This document shows, piece by piece, positions 6,501 to 11,529 of a DNA stretch of 17,611 bases. Below the pieces are notes generated by a model. That model was not told the origin of the DNA and did no database searches. It saw only the letters and a program-made list of their open reading frames with translations. Position 1 is the first letter of the stretch. Each line of letters opens with the position of its first letter. Source of the DNA: DAOPYE01 sp035352715 (GTDB lineage: Bacteria > Acidobacteriota > Holophagae > Holophagales > Holophagaceae); assembly GCA_035352715.1 (NCBI GenBank), contig DAOPYE010000053.1, forward strand, positions 1 through 17,611. The letters run 5' to 3'. A program made the translations under genes and the position numbers.

Positions 6501-8144
6501 TTAACCCACATACGCGTAAGAGGCGTTCAGTTCTGGGCTTTCCTGCCAGGGGGCCTTCACCAACTTCCACGGCGTGGCATTCACCAGGCGATCGATCTCC
6601 TCGTAGAAGTTCGCCGCGCCCTTGAATCCGGCGTAGGGACCGCTGTAGTCGTAGCTGTGAAGCTGTTTCAAAGGAACGCCACTCTTCTGGATGACGTACT
6701 TCTCCTTCACACCGGCGCCGAAAATCGCGGGCTTCACCTTCTCGATCAACACCTCCGCCTCGTGGTGGTTCAGATCGTCGATGATGAGCTTGCCCTCGCC
6801 CATCTCGGGCATCATGCCTTCGTAGCCGTTCATCTCGATGCCCTTGTCCAGCAGCGCGGCCTTGTCCTCATCCGTCAGGCGCTGTTTGTAGAGCACCGGA
6901 TCCGCCGTGACTTCCAGCTCCTCGATGTTGCGACTATCGGCGTCGACCTTGATCTTGGGCAACACATGGCGACCTTCGTAGTCATCGCGGTGCGCGAACT
7001 CATAGCCCGACGCGATGGTGTCCATACCGAGTTCCCGGAACAGCTCCTGGTAGTGGTGCGCGCGACTGCCGCCCACGAACAACACCGCGGTCTTGCCTTC
7101 GCAGCGCGGCCTGTACTTGGCCTGGGCTTCCTTGATCGCAGCCATCTCCTCGGCGATGACATCCTCGATGCGCTGGGTCAGCTCGTCATCGTTGTAGTAG
7201 GCGGCGATGTGGCGCAAGCTCTTGGCCGTCGCATCAGCCCCCACGAAGTTGACCTTGAACCAGGGGATGCCGTATTTGCGCTCCATCATGTCGGCCATGT
7301 AATTGATGGACCGGTGGCACATGACCAGGTTCAGGTCGACGTGATGGGCATTGATGAATTCGTCGTAGGTCGAGTTGCCGCTGAACGTGCCTTGCAGCGT
7401 GATGCCACATTTCTCGAAGATGCGCTCGATCTCGAAGGCGTCCCCGCCGATGTTGTACTCGCCCAGCAGGTTCAGGCGGTACTTGCCGGTCTTCGGCGAA
7501 TCCCCCAGGCCAATGACATCGGTGAACACCTTGTTGTTGGCGATGTGGTGGCCCGCGGACTGACTGACGCCCTTATATCCTTCACAGCTAAATGCGAATA
7601 TGTTCACATCCGGATACTTTGCCTCCATCTCCCGGGCAACGGCGTGGATGTCATCCCCGATGAGTCCCACGGGGCAGGTGGAGAAGATATCCAGCGCCTT
7701 CGGCTTAAAGATGGCGATGGCTTCCTCCACCGCCTGACGCAGCTTCTTTTCGCCGCCGTAGATGATGTTTTCCTCCTGCATGTCTGTGGAAAAGCAGTAG
7801 GTCATGTAGTTGGGATCATCATCGGTCTTGGGTCGCGTCTGGTTGCGGCGGGTTAGCCACGCGTAGTAGCTGCACCCGATGGGTCCATGGATGATGTGGA
7901 GGATGTCCCGCGTGGGCCCCAGCACCACGCCCTTGCAGCCCGCATAGGCGCATCCGCGCATGGTGAGAATGCCCGGAATGGTGCGCGAATTGGACAGGAT
8001 TTCCGGCGTGGTGGGCAGGCCGTTGGCAGCCTCGCCGGTATGCTTGTTGACGATGATCTGCTTCTCGCGCTTGCGGGCCACCTTCGCGGGATAGGCCTTG
8101 AGCAGCTCCCCTTTCAATTCCTCGGGCTTCAGCTTCGAGGGCAT
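6501..8144 (-). CDS. nifD: NifD, nitrogenase MoFe protein alpha chain (clostridial type with insertion)
   Basis: This is the alpha subunit that holds FeMo-co and reduces N2. In the 547-residue product the P-cluster ligands are Cys65 (GCAYAGCKGV), Cys91 (HGPIGC) and Cys157 (TCPVGLIGDD). The FeMo-co ligands are Cys276 (CHRSINYM) and His496 (LHSYDYSGPYAGF). Gln195 and His199 (SQSAGHH) match Azotobacter Gln191 and His195, supporting a Mo- rather than V- or Fe-only enzyme. About 50 extra residues at roughly 395-450 (KIKVDADSRNIEELEV to EMGEGK) correspond to the insertion known from Clostridium pasteurianum NifD. The ATG at 8144 is preceded by AAAGGAG with 5-nt spacing. It follows nifI2 by 64 nt. 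Confidence 0.98.
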   Translation of the reverse strand: MPSKLKPEELKGELLKAYPAKVARKREKQIIVNKHTGEAANGLPTTPEILSNSRTIPGILTMRGCAYAGCKGVVLGPTRDILHIIHGPIGCSYYAWLTRRNQTRPKTDDDPNYMTYCFSTDMQEENIIYGGEKKLRQAVEEAIAIFKPKALDIFSTCPVGLIGDDIHAVAREMEAKYPDVNIFAFSCEGYKGVSQSAGHHIANNKVFTDVIGLGDSPKTGKYRLNLLGEYNIGGDAFEIERIFEKCGITLQGTFSGNSTYDEFINAHHVDLNLVMCHRSINYMADMMERKYGIPWFKVNFVGADATAKSLRHIAAYYNDDELTQRIEDVIAEEMAAIKEAQAKYRPRCEGKTAVLFVGGSRAHHYQELFRELGMDTIASGYEFAHRDDYEGRHVLPKIKVDADSRNIEELEVTADPVLYKQRLTDEDKAALLDKGIEMNGYEGMMPEMGEGKLIIDDLNHHEAEVLIEKVKPAIFGAGVKEKYVIQKSGVPLKQLHSYDYSGPYAGFKGAANFYEEIDRLVNATPWKLVKAPWQESPELNASYAYVG

Positions 8145-8208
8145 GGCTTCTCCTTTCCCGCTCCGGATGGCCCGGGCGGTCTTCGATCATTTGAGAGATG
8201 GTTGAACT

Positions 8209-8589
8209 TCACGCCTCGTCGAGAACGCTTTCGCCCGGATCACTCATGCGGATTCGGTGCGCATCCTGGACGGGCATGACGAAGATCTTGCCGTCCCCGG
8301 CCTTACCGGTCTGGTTGGCTTTGATGATGGTGTCGACCGTGCGGCTCACCAAATCGTCGGGGACGATGATCGTGAGTGCCCGCTTGGGGATCAGCCGCTG
8401 GCTCTGGCCCAACTGGGCGATGGCCTCCTCGTAGCCCTTTTCAGCGCCTTGCAGCAGCTTGAAATCCACCAGCCCCCTGCCCCGGCCCAGTGCGTCCTTG
8501 GCTGTCACCGAGCTGATCCCGGCATCCGCCAAAGCGCGCTTGGTCTTGTTCATCATGTTCATGCGGACGATGGCCATGACCTCTTTCAT
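8209..8589 (-). CDS. nifI2: NifI2, PII-like regulator of nitrogenase activity
   Basis: This 126-residue PII-superfamily protein acts with NifI1. In methanogens and other anaerobes the NifI1-NifI2 complex binds NifDK and blocks access of the Fe protein during ammonium switch-off, and 2-oxoglutarate and ATP relieve this. Seen here: the PII core start MKEVMAIVRM, a long T-loop region after GRGRG (about 36-70), and the ATP-binding segment TGKAGDGKIFVMPV (about 94-107). The extended T-loop (VDFKLLQGAEKGYEEA and following) distinguishes NifI2 from the GlnB/GlnK proteins that are uridylylated on a T-loop tyrosine. Its ATG overlaps the nifI1 stop as ATGA, so synthesis is coupled and roughly equimolar. 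Its place between nifH and nifD is diagnostic. Confidence 0.95.
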   Translation of the reverse strand: MKEVMAIVRMNMMNKTKRALADAGISSVTAKDALGRGRGLVDFKLLQGAEKGYEEAIAQLGQSQRLIPKRALTIIVPDDLVSRTVDTIIKANQTGKAGDGKIFVMPVQDAHRIRMSDPGESVLDEA

Positions 8590-8927
8590 ACGGTCGCCTC
8601 GCTGGTTTCCTTGATCCCTGAGCTGACGGTGTAGACCTCGTCGACCGGGCTAACGAAGATCTTGCCGTCGCCGTAGGAGCCCTTCTCGCTGGTCCGAGCG
8701 GCCTGAATGATCGTCTTGATCACCAGATCCTTCTCCTTTTCCTGCACCACGGTGATCAACAACTCTTTGGGAATTTCGTCATAGACGATTTCACCAATCT
8801 TGATGCCGCGCTGCTTGCCGCGACCAACCACGCTCATTTTGGTGACGGCTGGAAAGCCGGCTTCCATGAGAGCGGCCAGAACCGCATCCACTTTCTCGGG
8901 ACGAACGATCGAACGAATCATCAACAT
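8586..8927 (-). CDS. nifI1: NifI1, PII-like regulator of nitrogenase activity
   Basis: This 113-residue partner of NifI2 belongs to the PII family (MLMIRSIVRPEKVDAVLAAL at the N-terminus). It has the T-loop segment GRGKQRGIKIGEIVYDEIPK (about 36-55) and the conserved nucleotide-binding stretch GSYGDGKIFVSPVDEVYTV (about 83-101). The pair gives fast, reversible post-translational inhibition of nitrogenase. The ATG at 8927 has GGGAG about 8 nt upstream and lies 24 nt after the nifH stop. It probably does not replace a general GlnB/GlnK, which would be encoded elsewhere. NifI1 and NifI2 can be told apart by T-loop length (longer in NifI2) and gene order. Confidence 0.95.
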   Translation of the reverse strand: MLMIRSIVRPEKVDAVLAALMEAGFPAVTKMSVVGRGKQRGIKIGEIVYDEIPKELLITVVQEKEKDLVIKTIIQAARTSEKGSYGDGKIFVSPVDEVYTVSSGIKETSEATV

Positions 8928-8951
8928 GGTTTTTATCTCCCGTCCTTAGGA

Positions 8952-9776
8952 TTAGTTGTCAATGCCGTACTCGATCAGGAGCTTTTCCAGATCGTCGGTG
9001 GTGATGGGCTTGGGCACGACGAACATGTCGTTACCGTCGATCTTCCTGGCCAGGGCGCGGTACTCGTCGGCCTGGACGTGGGTGGGATCGTAGTCGATGA
9101 CGGTCTTGCGGTTGATCTCGGCGCGCTGCACAAAGTTATCGCGCGGCACGAAGTGGATCATCTGCGTGCCCAGGCGCTTGGCCAGCGCTTCGATCATGGC
9201 GGACTCATTGTCCACCTTGCGGCTGTTGCAGATCAGCCCGCCCAGGCGCACGGGGCCAGCCTGCGCGTACTTGACGATGCCCTTGCAGATGTTGTTGGCC
9301 GCATACATGGCCATCATCTCGCCCGAACACACGATGTAGATTTCTTCGGCCTTGCCGTCGCGGATGGGCATGGCGAAACCGCCGCACACCACGTCGCCCA
9401 GCACGTCGTAGAAGACGTAGTCCAACTCCTCGGAGGGCGCGTACGCCCCCAGCTGCTCGAGCAGGTTGATGCTCGTGATGATGCCGCGGCCGGCGCAACC
9501 AACGCCCGGCTCAGGTCCGCCCGATTCCACGCAGACCGTTTCGCGGTAGCCGTATTTCCGGATGTCATCGAGCGCCACGTCCTCGCCTTCTTCGCGCAGC
9601 GTGTCGAGCACCGTGTTCTGCAGCAGACCTCCCAGCAGCAGGCGGGTGGAATCCGCCTTCGGGTCGCAGCCGACGACCATGACTTTCTTCCCCATTTCCG
9701 CCAGTCCCGCGACGGTGTTCTGGGTGGTGGTGGACTTCCCGATGCCACCCTTTCCGTAGATCGCAATCTTGCGCAC
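8952..9776 (-). CDS. nifH: NifH, nitrogenase Fe protein
   Basis: This homodimeric ATPase passes electrons to NifDK and is also needed for P-cluster and FeMo-co maturation. With the GTG start at 9776 the product is 274 residues, beginning MRKIAIYGKGGIGKST (P-loop, residues 8-16), the universal NifH N-terminus. The upstream ATG at 9971 would add 65 unrelated residues and is rejected. GTG is preceded by AAGGAGG with 5-nt spacing. The 4Fe-4S ligands are Cys94 (GVGCAGRG) and Cys131 (DVLGDVVCGGF). The segment between them is two residues longer than in Azotobacter (APSEEL region). Arg97 is the residue ADP-ribosylated by DraT in organisms that have it. Further typical segments are VGCDPKADSTR and IDYDPTHVQADEYR. 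nifH is the first gene of the operon and is driven by the sigma-54 promoter at 9874-9889. Confidence 0.98.
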   Translation of the reverse strand: MRKIAIYGKGGIGKSTTTQNTVAGLAEMGKKVMVVGCDPKADSTRLLLGGLLQNTVLDTLREEGEDVALDDIRKYGYRETVCVESGGPEPGVGCAGRGIITSINLLEQLGAYAPSEELDYVFYDVLGDVVCGGFAMPIRDGKAEEIYIVCSGEMMAMYAANNICKGIVKYAQAGPVRLGGLICNSRKVDNESAMIEALAKRLGTQMIHFVPRDNFVQRAEINRKTVIDYDPTHVQADEYRALARKIDGNDMFVVPKPITTDDLEKLLIEYGIDN

Positions 9777-9781
9777 AACCC

Positions 9782-9788
9782 CCTCCTT
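9782..9788 (-). promoter_or_regulatory. Ribosome-binding site fixing the GTG start of nifH
   Basis: AAGGAGG on the minus strand ends 5 nt before the GTG at 9776. It decides the start codon in favour of GTG and against the longer frame beginning at 9971. Confidence 0.85.
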
Positions 9789-9873
9789 CCAGATGGATAA
9801 ACAGGCCTCCGGCACCTCGCCGACGAGATCCATTCCCAAGGACCTCAAGACCCAACGTTCCTGATTCAACAAA

Positions 9874-9889
9874 GGCAACCGCTGTGCCA
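9874..9889 (-). promoter_or_regulatory. Sigma-54 (-24/-12) promoter of the nif operon
   Basis: Minus-strand sequence TGGCACAGCGGTTGCC matches TGGCAC-N5-TTGC exactly, with the correct 10-nt spacing between GG and GC. Transcription would start near 9863, giving a leader of about 87 nt before nifH. The promoter lies between nifH and nifV, so nifV is not needed for nifH transcription. The rest of the 499-bp gap (9777-10275) holds two CGACA-N5-GTC elements and no convincing gene. Confidence 0.9.
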
Positions 9890-10066
9890 AACGCGAACGC
9901 CCTGGCGGCACGAAACGATTAGCTTCGGCACTCCTTACCGCGCAAAACCGCATGGACAGAGGACCTAACAAGCCGTCAGGGTGCGTGATTTTATCGGATG
10001 GCCTTCCGATTCCAGGTCTCTCAGGTGTTTATTTGGACAGTCACTGACGAAAACGACATGGGGGAA

Positions 10067-10084
10067 GTTATCGACAATTTTGTC
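10067..10084 (+). promoter_or_regulatory. Shared 18-bp element upstream of nifH (proximal copy)
   Basis: GTTATCGACAATTTTGTC matches 16 of 18 positions of the element at 452-469, in opposite orientation. Its core GACAATTTTGTC (10073-10084) is an inverted repeat, GACAA-TT-TTGTC. It is centred about 190 nt upstream of the -24 element of the nifH promoter. It is a probable binding site for the activator or another nitrogen or redox regulator; the protein is unknown. Confidence 0.5.
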
Positions 10085-10143
10085 CATGGGTTCAGCGACT
10101 ATGCCGGAAATCCTGATGTTCACAAGAAACACGGGACGCTCGC

Positions 10144-10155
10144 GACATAATTGTC
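10144..10155. promoter_or_regulatory. CGACA-N5-GTC element upstream of nifH (distal copy)
   Basis: GACATAATTGTC, preceded by C, is an imperfect dyad of the same form as the core at 10073-10084, with starts 71 bp apart. Another TTGTC/GACAA pair (10151-10155 and 10172-10176) overlaps it. It lies about 260 nt upstream of the nifH -24 element. Confidence 0.4.
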
Positions 10156-10275
10156 ATCATTTTTGTGATTCGACAAATCTCGTAACATGCCATCGGCAAC
10201 CCACAAGGCGTTCCATCTACATGGATGTGCCAGCCCCTGACGGCGTGACAGCGCAGCGAGGATTTTTTCTCGAAT

Positions 10276-11472
10276 TTACGCCAGATCCGCCAGGCAGCGC
10301 CCGGCCAGCGCGAGCAGATCCGCGTCCGCCAGAGCCTTGTGCTCATCGGCCATCTGCTTGAAGCATCGGAAGACCTCGTCGCGCCGAGTTTCCGGAATAT
10401 CCACGTCCAAGGCCCTCAGACGGCTGAACAGGGCGTTTCGGCCGGAATGCTTGCCCAACGACAACGGATTGGAAGCAGCTCCCACTGTTTCAGGGCGGAT
10501 GATCTCGTAGGTTTCGCGGTGCTTCAACATGCCGTCCTGATGGACGCCGGACTGGTGCGCAAAGGCGTTGGAGCCGACGATCGCCTTGTTGGGAGACACG
10601 GCCATGCCCGTCAGCGCGCTCACCAATCGGCTGCTTTCCACCAGGCGCAGGATATCGATGGAGGTATCGAACCCGAAGTAATCGCGCCGCGTGTGCAGCG
10701 CCATGACCACCTCTTCCAGACTGGCGTTGCCCGCGCGTTCGCCGATGCCGTTCACGGTGACTTCCACCTGGCGCGCGCCGCCGCGCAACCCGGCCAGGGT
10801 GTTCGCCGTCGCGAGGCCCAGATCGTTGTGGCAATGCACGGAGACGAAAGCGTGCTCGACGCCGCGGACATGCCGGTGAACGCCGCGGATCAGCGCGCCG
10901 AATTCCTCGGGCGTCGTGTAGCCCACGGTATCGGGGATATCCACGGTGGTGGCCCCGGCGGCGATGGCTTCCTCCAGCACGCGATACAGGAATTCTGGAT
11001 CCGTGCGCCCCGCGTCTTCCGCCCCGTATTCCACATCGGGACAAAGGCTCCGCGCATAGCCGACCATATCCCGCACCGTGGCAAGCACGGTGGCGGGACT
11101 CATGCGCAGCTTGTGCTCCATGTGGATGCGCGAGGTCGCAAGGAACAGGTGCAGGCGGGGACGCGCCGCATCCCGCACGGCCTCCCACGCGCGATCGATG
11201 TCCCGCCGCGTGGCCCGGGCCAGGGCGCAGATGCTGGGGCCAGGGCCGAATTCAGACTGGTCGCCAACCTCGCGCGCGATGCGGCGAACGGCTTCCAGAT
11301 CCCCGGGGGAAGCAGCAGGGAAGCCCGCCTCGATGATGTCCACCCCCAGGCGGGCCAGGCACCGCGCGACTTCCAGCTTCTCCTCGGCCGTCAGCGCCCC
11401 GCCCGGGCATTGCTCGCCGTCCCGCAGGGTGGTGTCGAGGATGTGGATGCGTTCCGGGATGAGATGCGACAT
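10276..11472 (-). CDS. nifV: Homocitrate synthase NifV (LeuA-like, lacks allosteric domain)
   Basis: The likely reaction is condensation of acetyl-CoA with 2-oxoglutarate to homocitrate, the organic ligand of FeMo-co. The 398-residue product belongs to the DRE-TIM metallolyase family: HILDTTLRDGEQ (metal ligand Asp13, catalytic Arg17), SVHCHNDLG (metal ligands His213 and His215), and NGIGERAGNASLEE. These motifs plus DIPDTVGYTTPEEFG, PNKAIVGSNAFAHQSGVHQDG and LGKHSGRNA resemble 2-isopropylmalate synthase LeuA more than Azotobacter NifV. The leucine-sensing C-terminal domain of LeuA (about 500 residues in total) is absent, so length matches NifV. Location next to the nif operon supports NifV; a feedback-free isopropylmalate or citramalate synthase is the alternative. 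ATG 11472 is chosen over the TTG at 11523 and ATG at 11505 because both precede the expected transcription start of the candidate promoter at 11507-11522. AAGGGA lies about 13 nt upstream. Confidence 0.8.
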   Translation of the reverse strand: MSHLIPERIHILDTTLRDGEQCPGGALTAEEKLEVARCLARLGVDIIEAGFPAASPGDLEAVRRIAREVGDQSEFGPGPSICALARATRRDIDRAWEAVRDAARPRLHLFLATSRIHMEHKLRMSPATVLATVRDMVGYARSLCPDVEYGAEDAGRTDPEFLYRVLEEAIAAGATTVDIPDTVGYTTPEEFGALIRGVHRHVRGVEHAFVSVHCHNDLGLATANTLAGLRGGARQVEVTVNGIGERAGNASLEEVVMALHTRRDYFGFDTSIDILRLVESSRLVSALTGMAVSPNKAIVGSNAFAHQSGVHQDGMLKHRETYEIIRPETVGAASNPLSLGKHSGRNALFSRLRALDVDIPETRRDEVFRCFKQMADEHKALADADLLALAGRCLADLA

Positions 11473-11506
11473 GGCCGATGGCGATTCCCTTTCAGGAATA
11501 TCCATA

Positions 11507-11522
11507 GGCCATGTCCATGCCA
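11507..11522 (-). promoter_or_regulatory. Candidate sigma-54 promoter of nifV
   Basis: Minus-strand TGGCATGGACATGGCC has GG and GC doublets at the right spacing, but the -12 block is TGGC instead of TTGC. Transcription would start near 11496, about 24 nt before the preferred nifV ATG. No CGACA-N5-GTC element was found nearby. It is weaker than the promoters at 226-241 and 9874-9889. Confidence 0.4.
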
Positions 11523-11529
11523 AATCCGA

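Noticed and set aside
6357..7856. Long plus-strand open frame opposite nifD/nifK
   Set aside because: It is antisense to clearly recognised NifD and NifK; no ribosome-binding site or family resemblance was seen. The open frame reflects high GC content.
9777..9971. N-terminal extension of nifH from an ATG at 9971
   Set aside because: The added residues do not resemble NifH, would overlap the sigma-54 promoter, and a strong ribosome-binding site precedes the GTG at 9776.
9890..10275. Canonical NifA site TGT-N10-ACA
   Set aside because: Each TGT in this region was checked; the closest case (10117-10131) has 9 intervening bases. No site with exactly 10 was found here or in 241-560.
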